Origin: Wolfiporia cocos
Lineage: Eukaryota > Basidiomycota > Agaricomycetes > Polyporales > Phaeolaceae
NCBI GenBank assembly: GCA_029448655.1
Contig: JACCLO010000004.1
Span: forward strand, 992,001 to 1,056,000
Reading direction: 5' to 3'
DNA length: 64,000 bases
Below the pieces are notes generated by a model. It searched no databases, was not told the origin of the DNA, and saw only the letters and a list, made by a program, of their open reading frames with translations. Shown piece by piece: positions 13,426 through 24,239 of this stretch (its first letter is position 1; each line of letters opens with the position of its first letter). The translations under genes were made by a program, and so were the position numbers.

Positions 13426-15084
13426 ATGTGGTTGTCCATTTGGAGGTTCCTCCGGACCGTACTACATTCGCTGCAGGTGAGTCCATCCGAACGCTCGAAG
13501 AGGCACCGTAACGGACTTTGCAACCTATTCTTCAATCACTGAACACCAAATAGCTGTGGGCCGTGCCCAAACCACAGAATGTGCTAAAGCCACCGGTTTC
13601 GCCAACGACCAACAATGCAGGGGCTGAAAGGATCTATGGACCTGAAGATTTGCCAAAGTGGGGCTCTTCACTTCCTGCGTTCTCCGCGACGACTGCAGCC
13701 TCGAAGATACCGGTGGAGATCTGGGACGATATCATCGATCGCTTGTGGGATGACCCAAAATCGCTGAGAGCCTGCGAGGTAGTCTGCAAAGCATGGCGTC
13801 CAAGAAGCGAGTTTCTCATAGAAAGAGGTGGCGCCATGATACCTCCGCTCACAGAACAAAGAGCGGTGTACTACTTCTCCAGATTCATGCGGGCTGTTCC
13901 AAAGTATCGGCAGAAGGTGACTCGCATAAGTATTATAGGTGGCGGTGCTCCGGAGGAAGGCAAGGAGAAGCCTCTCGTCCATCTAGGATCTTTCGCAGCA
14001 ATGCTAGCAGGCTTTGACTTTCCGCGCCTAGAAGTGCTCACGATCATGCAGGGAGCATGGTCAACAGGAGCCCTTTCCGACGATGTATACCTTCACCTCT
14101 CCTCCTTCACAACGATCACCCACTTGTCTCTTGATTTTATTACGCTACCGTCGATGACAGTCTTTGGGCGCCTCGTCTGCGCTCTCCCGGGACTTGAAGA
14201 ACTCGGCCTACAAGAGATACTCTTTGCCAATCCAAGCTTTCCGAAAGGAAGGCGATTTGCCGCTCCTCCTAGCTTTCGGAGGGCAGAAGTGCGTGTGGGG
14301 CCACATCCTCCGCACGCTCTGCTGGCACTAGTTGCGACGAAACTAGTGAAGCGCTGTCGGGATCTGGAATTGAGCTCTCTTCCATCGGATTCGCTCGAAG
14401 GCCAAGCAATCCAACAGCTATTGTACGCTGCAGGGACCACGGTGCGCAGGCTCCGAGTAGATATGTCCCCTCTGCGCCAGCCTGGGGGACCAGGCATAGA
14501 CCCAGACATTGTCGGTAAGCGCCATCATTTCCAGCCTTGTAAGGTGGTTGCTTATTGGCATCAATCAGAGCGCCACATGAACCTGTCCTTCAACACCAAG
14601 TTGCAGGAGCTTGAGATCGATGTCGAGCTCAACAGGCACGCGACCCACTCAGCTAACACAGATTCTGTTTTGATGTTCCTCTCCCGCTCACCTGCAAGAA
14701 ATCTCCAAAAGGTGACTTTGACCTTTGGAAACCCGAGCCGTGATTTCGTGCTTGATCGTTCAGATCTTCTGTCTCTATGCCGCGAGTTCTTCCGACTGGA
14801 TCAGCTGCTCACCGAAAAACAATTTCGAGCATTGAAAGCGGTAGTATTCAGTTATAATACCCGCGACTATCCGGGTGTGGGCCTCAGAGCGCAGCCCCTA
14901 GCTGAGCTCCAGGCTATATGGAGGACTGAGCTGGCACCGGACTATTTCCCGCGCCTCCTTGCACAAGGCATACTTGAGTGAGTACGATCTTCTTTTGCGC
15001 TTTTTTACTCATGCATATTGTGGCTCCGGCTGTTCAACCAGACTGAACGTTTCGGACGGTTTATCATTCAAACAGATTTCCTAA
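13426..15084 (+). CDS. F-box/LRR-like protein, paralog 2
   Basis: Exons 13426-13476, 13554-14514, 14569-14977 and 15042-15084 give 487 aa. The first exon encodes 17 hydrophobic/aromatic residues beginning MWLSIWRFL. Exon 2 contains the F-box (IPVEIWDDIIDRLWDDP, EVVCKAWRPRS) and an LRR-like region. The protein aligns along its whole length with paralogs 1, 3 and 4, and the three introns sit at the same places with phases 0, 1 and 2. Intron 2 (14515-14568) is 54 nt, a multiple of three without an in-frame stop, so an unspliced message would encode an 18-residue insertion. By family it should be an SCF ubiquitin-ligase receptor; the target is unknown. The ATG of the short first exon is chosen because the long frame otherwise begins at GTG. 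Confidence 0.82.
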
Positions 15085-15831
15085 GCGCCGCATGCGACGC
15101 AGAAATCCTGATCCTCCCTGACACAGAAGATGCTAAGTTGATCTATGGAACATAGCCTACTTTACTTGCTTCGTCATGACTTTTGACTAGCAAAAGGCTA
15201 TCACCAAGAGATATCTATCTCGACCGAACCTAGCCAGCCGTTCACTTGTTTCTTTCCATTCTACCACTCGGGGCTTAGAGAGCTGTCGGCTTTGGGCACC
15301 CTTGGCCCGAGGGCGTTCAGTGCACTCAAACTCCTCACCTTGGATTCCCTCAACGTGTATAGGCTCCCGGCGTTGCCGCCACGTTCGCACATCCGATAAT
15401 TCTTGTTCGTAATCCGACTGCAATATCCGCATCTTATATCGCATCAGTCGCCAATGTCACCATCATCTCATCTCTCAGGGGTAATCAGTGCACCTGCTAC
15501 GTGCTACGTGTACATGGGGCTTCCACTGGAGCTGGAGAGAGGCTACTCATTTCCGATCGATCAAAGTTTCGAGGCGGCTGAAATGCTCCATCGATTACAA
15601 CGAATCTGTCCTGCGATATGAAGCCCATGCTTGTTTTACCGGATTTCCACATATAACTGGTCCCCATCTCCACACTCATGATCATGCGTCGTACCCAGAG
15701 ACTCGACGTAGTCCTTGTTCAAACAAATCTGCATAGTACTAGCGACATATGGATTACGCTGTTCGGCAACGCCGCTAAATGAGGTAGTGATCGCATCAAT
15801 ACATCTCGTGCGCGGCTAGACGCCTGGGACA
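15085..15831. other. Intergenic, no gene recognised
   Basis: This 747-bp region lies between F-box gene 2 and the PIG-X-like gene. Overlapping short frames on both strands (for example 15187-15444 minus) lack recognisable features. Confidence 0.4.
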
Positions 15832-16579
15832 ATGTCTTCACCGACCGCAACGGCAAGCTCTTCACTCGTCGTTCAGGGCTTCCACTTCATCTTCTCCACT
15901 GAGATCTCGGTCCTCGACCCTGGTGCAGCTGGGAACTGCAGTCTGCATCTCGTCCACGTTCTCCCACGCGATGTCTACGCCGACCCGTACGAGCTCAGCC
16001 AGCGCCCTGGATACGCCGCCTCGTTGAGTGCACCGGTCGACCTCGAGCTCCCCGTTGCCGCCGTCGCGCCTGCGGACACGATCCTGACCCTCGACGTCAC
16101 GGCCCCGCCGTCCCGCGGCGCGCACGCGGTGGCGGTCGACGTGCCCCTGCACGCGCGCTACGGCGCGCCAGCCGCCTCGCAACCGGGTTACCACACCATC
16201 GCGCTGCCGTCACCGCGCGCGTTCTGGGCTTGTCCACGTCCTGGTGCGTCCCCAGCTGCGCACGCCGGCGCGCGCAAGCATCGTGATGCTGTGCTCAACG
16301 ACGCATGTGACAGCGGGCGCCCCGGCCGCGCTCCCGGACGCGCTGGCGCCGTTCCTCCCGCCAGGCGCGTATGCCACGTCCGACGTCATGCTCATCCCCC
16401 AGGCGTCGCCCGGGATGCACGAGCTGCGCATCCCCGTCGGCAGACTGGACGACCTCGCGGTCGTCGACGTGGGCACGGCGGGCGTCATGCTCCTCATGTT
16501 CGTCTACCTCGCCACCGTGTCGGTGAGGGCTGCGCGCCGGCTGCACGCGCGGCCCGCCGCGGACAGCAAGAAGGAGTGA
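15832..16579 (+). CDS. PIG-X/Pbn1-like subunit of GPI mannosyltransferase I
   Basis: Two exons (15832-16243, 16314-16579; phase 1 intron of 70 nt) give 225 aa. The family signature is visible: an early RDVYADPYEL segment, a central LHARYG...GYHTIALPSP block ending FWACP, and one C-terminal transmembrane helix (about residues 190-212, GVMLLMFVYLATVSV) followed by a basic tail. Mammalian PIG-X and yeast Pbn1 are ER membrane partners that stabilise the catalytic PIG-M/Gpi14 subunit adding the first mannose to GPI precursors. The longer unspliced frame reads into Arg/Ala-rich out-of-frame sequence and loses the membrane helix, so the intron is well supported. Codon use is strongly GC-rich. It is convergent with the Rho gene. 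Confidence 0.75.
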
Positions 16580-16817
16580 CGTTTGATTCAAGTATCAAGT
16601 ATAAGGAATGCCGATTGTCAGTACAACGCGTAGCGTACAGCTCTACTGTAATGCCGATGATAGATAATAACCGATGTGCAGGATGTAAGCAGTGCGATGA
16701 GATGTGTGCGTGAAGGGATTAAAGAGGTAGCAACGGAGTCCGCCCGCCACGGGCTGCGGGCTCGGAGTCCAGGGCGAGACGTATGTAAATAACAGCGAGC
16801 GAGCGGGCGGCGCCGGG

Positions 16818-17606
16818 TCATGTCACGACGCACCCCCGCTGCTTGACGATCTTGCCCCACTTTCCCCTCATGCTCTCCTTCAGCGCGAGCGTAAATACAT
16901 CCCGCACGCCGGCGCCCATCTTGGCAGAGCACTCGATGTACTTTGCGCCGATCTCGCGCGCGACGGCCGCACCCTGCTCCGTCGAGACGGGGGTCTGGCC
17001 CTGCGCGCTGAGCATGCGCTTTGTCTGCTCGTCGCGGCGGAGGTCCGTCTTGGTGCCGACGAGGATGATGGGCACGCCCTCGCAGAAGTGCGCCACCTCT
17101 GGATACCACTGCGCGCCGGCGGGCGGGGCGGTGAGGGACGTCAGGACGGAGGGGAGAGAGACGCACTTTGTCTTGCACGTTTAGCAGACTGACGGGGAAG
17201 TCGACGGAGAAGACGATGAGGATCACGTCGCTTTCTGGATAGCTCAGCGGTCGTAGCCGGTCGTACTCCTCCTGGCCGGCCGTATCCCAGAGCGCGAGCT
17301 CTACGAGCTTGCCGTCGAACTGGACCATTGTCACGTAGTTCTCGAACACAGTCGGGATGTACGACTGCCGGGCCGCACAAACAGTCAAGGCGGCTGCACA
17401 CGACCAGGGGCAGATGCAAGCTCACCTCAGGGAAACGGTTCTCCGCGTAGACAATGAGCAAACACGTCTTACCGCAGCCACCTGCCCGGGTGCGTGCGCT
17501 GAGAACGTCAGAGGCGGGGAGAGCACAGAGGGCGCGTACCGTCACCAACGACGACAAGCTTCCGCTTTACATCCGGTCTCCTCGGCGGCAGGTGTTCTGA
17601 AGACAT
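16818..17606 (-). CDS. Rho-family small GTPase (Rho4-like)
   Basis: Exons 17606-17540, 17481-17426, 17364-17167 and 17108-16818 give 203 aa. All G motifs are present: GDGGCGKT (split by intron 1), the effector segment [32 protein letters not shown] in place of NKxD (as in many Rho proteins), and ECSAK. The Rho insert (RDEQTKRML) is present and the protein ends in the CAAX box CVVT for prenylation after a short basic stretch. [10 protein letters not shown] and TPVSTEQG resemble fungal Rho4 more than Rho1, but the subfamily call is from memory. Rho GTPases act at the plasma membrane on actin, septation and wall synthesis. The start MSSEHLPP is the first ATG in frame. Confidence 0.92.
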
Positions 17607-18417
17607 TGTTCAAGCCGTGCGCGCTGTGTGCTGAGCGGTGCGGCGCTCTGGTTAGCGCGATAGGGCCGCGGCGATATGGGCGTCGGCTCACTGGGGTATA
17701 TGCGAACGAGCGTAGAGGGTAATTCAGCACACAGCACGAGCCAGGTTGCAGACAGTAGACGAGCGGATGCGCACGATGAAGCTGGAGGCGATGCAGCTTA
17801 CGGTGCGAGGATCAGAGGAAAGGTCAAGATGGCGGTTGCATTCACGTGCTCGCGCCGGGTGCGCGCCCATTATTCCTAGGCGCCCGCCGTGGCGGATGCA
17901 ATTCTGATGTCGACTGGCTGATCCGCCAGTTACATTAGCTTTTCGACTCATTTCGTGTTTCATACAATCTCGTCTCATTGTCGGAGCTCGCGGAATGTAC
18001 ATGCAAATAGGTCCCTCCGTTCATTCCGCCGCCACAGAGCGCACCCATTTCCCGCGTAATCGTTCCGGTGAGAACCGTGACCAGAGGCTCGCAAGACACC
18101 GTTTCTTCAGAGCTGTCGAGACCCGCACGGACCACTGCTATGTGCGTCGTCAAGCGCGCCCTGACAACGGGGCCCAAAATGGGCAAACTGCGCCCGCGGC
18201 GGGGATCGCACCCCGACAGGATCAACGATCAGTCTGCTTTACGCCGCTTATTCCGCCATCAGCGCGCTTCCGTGCCGAACAGCGTTCATGACCGCCTTGC
18301 GTCATGGACACTGGCAACAGCGCGTCAGCGGGCGTGCGCGGCAAGCACAACACAACCACCCACATCCGCACATACCGGTCATTGCCCGCGTGCTTGAATA
18401 GCAGCGTGCGGGCCCGT
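17607..18417. promoter_or_regulatory. Promoter region of the Rho gene
   Basis: This 811-bp region lies between the start of the Rho gene and the end of the Vma12-like gene, both on the minus strand. It is GC-rich with several chance open frames on both strands and no recognisable product. Confidence 0.35.
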
Positions 18418-19267
18418 TCAGCCCGAAGCACCGTCGGACTGCGGTGCTGCCGAAATGTTTCGCCCACGAGCCCGAAGGGTCCCCCGCACGCTACTCGCGT
18501 CGGTTGCCGATGTGGCCCCCGTAACGGGCCCGTCTTCACCCTCCTTCACAGACGGGCCTGGCTCGTGCGCCGCGCTCGCGGAACCGTCCGTCTTCTTGAG
18601 CCTTTCCGCGATCCGGGCGGAGAGCGCTGCGCGGGGTGTTCCCCGGCCCGCAGGCGGGCGCGAGCGTCGCGAATCCCAGATGAGGTATAGGACGGCCTCG
18701 GATACCGCGACGACTATTGCAACAAACAGGGCGAGGAGCACTTTCTGCCGTAATTGTTGACGGTCCATAGCAAGAAATAATATGGGACGCGACGCGACGC
18801 ACCCACTCCTCCTTCCACGCGAGTCGCCCCGCCGCCCACCATGTTGCACCACCAGAACCAAGAACGCTCAGCAGCGCGTTCAGTAACGCGGTGATCGCGC
18901 GCCGGTCGCTCGCGCTTTTCTGCGCTTCCTCTTCAGGAGTACGTCGCACCGGGGCGTCAGGAAAGTTGCGCTCGGGGGATGTACGCGTACCCGCTAGCAG
19001 CGCGATCATCGTATAGTCGCTCACATGCAGTGGTGGCTCGTGAGAGGCTAGAGCAGCCATGCCTTCCGTGGAACGCGCCCATGCAGAGACCGAAGAAAGA
19101 AGCGAGTATGGGATCAGCTTCAGGGATGAGCTTTGCTCATCGTCATGCCCAGAAAGCGTGGCGTTCAGTTGAGTGGAAAGCGGTGCAGGCACGAGATTAA
19201 GCAGGGGCCGCAAAGTATCAGTAAGGTGAGTTTCGAGCGAGACATTGAGGTCTTGTGTCGCAGGCAT
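18418..19267 (-). CDS. VMA12: Vma12-like ER assembly factor of the V-ATPase
   Basis: Exons 19267-18803 and 18744-18418 (phase 0 intron, 58 nt) give 263 aa. The N-terminal half is soluble. Two hydrophobic helices follow: about residues 129-150 (ITALLNALLSVLGSGGATWW) and about 157-178 (VLLALFVAIVVAVSEAVLYL), separated by a short RLAWKEEW loop, then a basic and acidic cytosolic tail. That arrangement and the helix sequence match the fungal Vma12 / TMEM199 family, which helps assemble the V0 sector of the vacuolar proton pump in the ER. A dilysine ER-retrieval signal is not evident at the C-terminus. The start is the first ATG. Confidence 0.72.
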
Positions 19268-20411
19268 TCTCTACATGAGCCAAGCGACTGTCATTCAGAG
19301 TCCAACAAACAAGAGCTGAGACAAGTATCAGAGTCTCCGGAGATCGGAAACAATTCCAAGACGACAGAAGACAAACGTGCCGCCACTGGCCTGGACACGT
19401 GATCAGATTCCAGAGCGCTACGCTTGGCATAAATGATAGCGATCGCCGCTTGCCTCCGTCAATGCAGCTTTGGAAGCAGGAAACTATGAGAACAATTCAG
19501 ACTCGAGGCATTGATATACCATGCTGTACTTTTATACATGTCTCAAACTGCACAAGAGCTTTACGATTTTTCTTGCCTGTAACGCCGCCTCGCCGAGTGG
19601 CGTGACAGATGCGGGCTGTTGGTGACAATCCGAAGGAGTAGAGAGAACGGTAGAATGCGCAAGAATTCTCGTGAGAAGAAGGATACATGATGTGCCCTGA
19701 TATTTCCAATCAAATTCCCAGATTGAGGCGAAAGGATGCAGGAGCACAGTACGCAGATGAGTGGCTGAAGCCGGAATCAGAAAGAATTAAACGGTAGCCA
19801 AGACAGCGTAAAATGCTCACGTCACATCAGGGCGTGGATATTTTGGGAAGGAGTGAAAAAAGGGAGAAACACTGAAGAGGTGTCAGGACAAACACGACGG
19901 CATCAAGAAGCATCCGGACGACTTACAACTCGTGAACGCAACTATTGGTAGCTCACCGAGCACTGGCAGGACGCGAAGGGAATTGCGTCAGGACGTGTGA
20001 ATGACCGCTTCAATGAGTCATAGTTAATGTTGCAGTAATGAAGGTGGGTTATGTGGACGTCTCGAACGTTGATTTTATACCCCGAGGCCGTGTTTTACGA
20101 AGAAAAGGAGACTGACATAGAAACAGAACCGATCTGGCACCTGGATGCCGCTGCGGAGATCCTCCATATCGAGGACATTCGGGATTAATCTGTTCGCGTT
20201 GATGGAGCTTAGATATGGGCGACCGGAAGCCTTGTTGAAGATTCGGCGTGATTATGGTTAAATCAGAGGTCGACTCCGTGAGCGCGGACACGTCCACAAG
20301 GCAGAGCGATTTTCATGGCAGGAATAGGGAGGACATTTGAAATGAGGGAGGGAGAGGTTCAAGACAGGGACATTTGGGAAGGTAAACATGGCTGGAGGTT
20401 CTGGGTACATC
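19268..20411. other. Intergenic, no gene recognised
   Basis: This 1.1-kb region lies between the Vma12-like gene start and the end of F-box gene 3. The longest frame (20049-20297, minus, 82 codons) has no recognisable feature and no splice partner was found. Confidence 0.35.
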
Positions 20412-22284
20412 TCATTTCGATTTCCACTTCGCAGGGAGCGTTGGACGTATTATCTTGCTCTTCGGCTTGTCCCCGGTGTCAATAATCAGCGGTTCTTTGT
20501 CGGGCCAGATATTGAATATCCCTCTGATTCACCGACACGCAGTTCATTCGTCAGCATGAGTAAAAATTGATAAGGACTAAACGTACTTCAGCAGTCCACG
20601 CTCGAGCGTTCTCGGGAATGCTTTCGGTGCAAAGTTATCCCAAAGCTCCTTGGTTGATGCCTCGTCCACAGTGAAATAGAACCCGACGAATTCGACGGTC
20701 ACATTTTTGAGTTTACGGAAACGCCGAGACCGAGTGCATGCATCGTCAATACGATTGCATGCCTTCAGGATTTCCTCCGTATCGACTCCATACTCGAAGA
20801 ATGCGCCTGGGTCCTGAAACTCCAGCCTGAAACAGGGACTGGGAAAGGCTTTGGTCGACATATGGGTCAGCATATCGCATATGAACTTGGTGTGCACCCC
20901 TAGTCGGGGAATGTCCTGCGTCCTAAGTTTGAACGCAAAGATTACTGTGTCTAGATTTTTGTTGGTAGAGAAGCTCGGGAATCTGGCTGTCAAGAATTGA
21001 TCGACATTGTGAGAACATATCCTGCTGTGTAATGCGAGTACGCACTGGCTGATAAAGGCTCAAAGTCTGGGAATTCCGGGATCGGCATATCAATAATAAG
21101 TTGCCGCAAAGCAGGTCCAATGGACCGCAACACGACGCTCAAGTGTGGGTATTCATCAGCATTTAACATGCCATATGAGATTGTGAACTTGTTGCAGCTA
21201 GTAGTCAGTGTCGTTTGGATCAATGCAACGGAAGCATCCGCCATGAAACGTTTGTCCGGCACTCGAAGAGCTACATTCTCCAGCTTCTTCGGTATGTTCC
21301 ATCGGCGACGGAGTGGAACCGGAGGATCCGAGCTTGTAAGCCTAATCATTTGAAGATCTAGATCCTCGAGTCCCTGGAACGAGCATATGAATCTGCCGAA
21401 GAACGCAATCGAAGGCAACTCTGTGATCAACAGCGCGAGATGTGTAATCGTAGTGAACGTTGATAACTGAGTGAAGAAGTCTGGGCGCAGCGTCTCCGCC
21501 TTGATTTGTGCCAGCTTTATTTCGATCCGCTTCAACTTCGGTAGATCCTGGCCTGCAAGCATTGCGATAGCGTCTCCAAGCCAGTTTAACTCGACAACCG
21601 GGTTAGTCCAATTCGAAGGTTTCCCCATGAAAGTCAAGAATTCCACGAAGTCACGGAACCTGGGCACAGTGCGAGTAAGCCGTATGAGCATATCCGCGTC
21701 TTCCAGGCTGTAGATAACACCGGTTGGTCTATCCAAGCGTGACACGCATTTCTCGTACCACGCCTTGCACACCAGACGACACTGAAGCAATGTCTCCGGC
21801 TCTTCGTACAGCAGATCAATGATGTAGTACCACATCTCGATCGGTAGCCGCGATGCCGCATTGTCACTGCTGAAGGTCATCGGGACAATGTCCAACTTAA
21901 GAGCCGAGGAGTCATCAGAATCCGAGGAATCATCAGGATTCGAGGAATCATCGTAACCGCTGGTATCTATGGGGTGTACTTGTTGCAACTTGTCAAGGGA
22001 CATCAGCAAGACTTTCGTGGATAACATCTGCTCTGTGAGATGCTTACCGCTTCTAAGACCTCATCACGAGTCATCTCCGCATTATCACCATGTAACACCG
22101 GCCCGCTGAGGTGGGTGAGCTCTTGAAACCAGTCCCCGAGCGTGGGGAGATCGCCACGAAACATGCTTCTGTGCTGAATTGCAATGGCCTTGATCCAAAG
22201 CAATTCGTACGAGCTCTTGCGACCCTCATGTGGACACACAGTCCCATACAAAACATCAACATAACATCTCGTATCTGGCCTCAT
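20412..22284 (-). CDS. F-box/LRR-like protein, paralog 3
   Basis: Exons 22284-22048, 21988-21046, 20986-20587 and 20523-20412 give 563 aa. The core shows the F-box (LPIEMWYYIIDLLYEEP, CRLVCKAWYEKC) and the same leucine-rich body as the paralogs. It is preceded by an acidic Asp/Ser repeat (SNPDDSSDSDDSSALKL) unique to this copy. Intron phases 0, 1 and 2 match the other three genes. The first exon could begin at the ATG at 22284 or at a later in-frame ATG near 22074, so the first 79 residues are uncertain. The last exon is longer (37 codons) than in the paralogs (14-18 codons) and its acceptor is a prediction. Likely an SCF ubiquitin-ligase receptor of unknown target. Confidence 0.72.
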
Positions 22285-22796
22285 GCTGTCGTCCCTGCCT
22301 CATCACGGCAGATCTCACCTGCGAATGCTATGAGCAAGATTAGCTGATCGATTTGGTGAAGCGGACGTGCATGCCGTGAATCGGAACGTTAGACCATATA
22401 TCATCAGCTGCTAGCGTGAGGATCTGCGGCCGCATAAATGATGATCGCATGAACCTGTTCGAAAGAAGTCTGATAGTCGCCTGCCTCGTTCTTTCCTGCA
22501 TGGTTCGTTTGCCGCTCTGAGATCGCTAACGGCGATGAATATATTGACATGGTCAACACATGCCTGATGGGATTGAGATTTACGATGACTCGTAATTAAT
22601 ATTACCGTTATCAGAGGCCATCAATTCATGCCGTTCTTGAAGAGTTTGGACGCATTGTCATTGTGGCGTTGAGGGCGCCTACTAGGTCTCGCTTGTATCC
22701 CAGTTCTATCACTCAACTCACGCTGTCGCGACTGTCTCATTGAGGAACAATTCCGCAACCAGTTGAGGCTGATTACATCGCAAACTTTAACTCGCT
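22285..22796. promoter_or_regulatory. Divergent promoter region of F-box 3 and the AN1 gene
   Basis: This 512-bp region separates two divergent genes. No further gene is visible; it contains AT-rich patches around 22540-22610. Confidence 0.4.
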
Positions 22797-23764
22797 ATGT
22801 CTATGCCAACAATCGGTGCACATTGTTCTGTCTCGACATGCAATGTCAATGATTTCTTGCCAATCCGCTGCAAATGCGACCTTCTGTTCTGCAAAGATCA
22901 CATTGCTCCAGAACTGCATTCATGTGGTGTAGACCCCTCAGTACGAGACCCGATATTACCGGTACCTCCAAAGCGACAGAAATGTGCTGCGCAAGGCTGT
23001 ACAAAGCCTAGTCTCGAGTCAGCGATAGCGGTCAGCGCGGATGTCGATAACAGGATCCCGGCGGTCTGCCCGAGGTGTAGATCAGCGTTCTGTGCTGCGT
23101 ATGTATCACAAGAATAGATACTCAAACGATGGCCGCTTACGAACTTCTAGTCATCGAAATCCCGCGTCGCATGATTGCCCGGTGTCCGAACCAGCACATT
23201 CGTCTCATACGAAGAATGCAGCCGCCCGTGCCCTCCTTGCCAAAAATTTCCCTTCTTCCTCCAGAACTGGTTCCACGAACAGCCGGTCACCCACAACACC
23301 TGCAGCAGCAGCAAGAAAGACTGCACAGTCGCGACAAATTGAGCTTATAAAAATGCGCAGCAGAGCCCAGCCGGGTGATCCAAAGGATAAGAGTGCATCA
23401 GTAGCCATGAATCAGCGCATTCACGTAAACGTTGTCAGAGGCGACGTTGCTTCTAGGACAGGATTGTATTGGTTCCGTAAGGTATGTTGTCTGCGTATCT
23501 CCGTGACGCGATGCTCGCCAACAATATACAAGGAAACGGGGACCGGTAAAGCATTGGACTTGTTAGCAAACCATCTGGGAATGAGTACTGCTAGGGTGGG
23601 TCTGATCTTCGTGGGGTGATCCAGGGCTCATCATAATCATTTCATATCAGCCTCTACAGCTGGTGAGACCCGATGAGTCAGCAGAGGCTGTGTTACAGAC
23701 AGATAGACTACTTTCTGATCAGATAGAGGATGGTGCTTCCTTGCGTGTCGAATATCGTAGCTGA
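22797..23764 (+). CDS. AN1-type zinc-finger protein, Cuz1/ZFAND1-like
   Basis: Exons 22797-23098, 23151-23481, 23533-23595 and 23651-23764 give 269 aa. Two AN1 fingers are visible: the first at about residues 5-42 (HCSVSTCNVNDFLPIRC, FCKDH), the second from about 62 (KCAAQGC, CPRCRSAFC) completed across intron 1 by HRNPASHDC. A Ser/Thr/Ala-rich linker leads to a ubiquitin-like C-terminal region (TGLYWFRKETGTGKALDLLA, then PLQLVRPDE). This architecture is that of Cuz1/ZFAND1, which connects Cdc48/p97 with the proteasome during arsenite and proteotoxic stress. Intron 3 (23596-23650) contains a stop, and splicing it restores a C-terminus ending LRVEYRS. It is divergent from F-box gene 3. Confidence 0.85.
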
Positions 23765-24239
23765 TAGGTGACAGCTGTCAGCGCTGAGCACAGCATGTTG
23801 ACTTCATACCATGAGGCTTCTCCCGACATTCCGCAGTGGCAGCGCATTCTACAGCACTAGCTCTCTCTGCCCTGCGAACGTGATACTGCGGGCTCGTTAC
23901 GGCTATCCGAACGGCGGGTTAGATTCCTATGCGCTTCGTCTCTGCGTGCGGCGTCTCCCATCGACGCATAACAGAACGACGACAGTCATCATGAACCGCA
24001 AAGGCGCACCAAATTGTACCGTTCATATAGATCAGCAGCAAGCCCGGCGTCTGAATAGCAATTGCACAGGTACGTTCCGTTCATGTGGCCTACGCGTATC
24101 AAGAAGGACAGGAAGGCTTGATCACATGTCGCTGCGGGCGGTGATAGTGACGGCACATCGATCGTTGACACTGCATACATAATGTCACCTAGTCATATTC
24201 GTATTCTCTGTGAGCTGTTTGACCATCTGCTCTTTCGCC
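23765..24239. other. Intergenic, no convincing gene
   Basis: This region lies between the AN1 gene and F-box gene 4. A 123-codon plus-strand frame at 23811-24182 lacks recognisable domains and is likely chance. Confidence 0.35.

Noticed and set aside
16244..16713. Read-through of the PIG-X-like frame to 293 codons
   Set aside because: After the FWACP motif the frame becomes Arg/Ala/Pro-rich noise, whereas removing the 16244-16313 intron gives the expected membrane helix.
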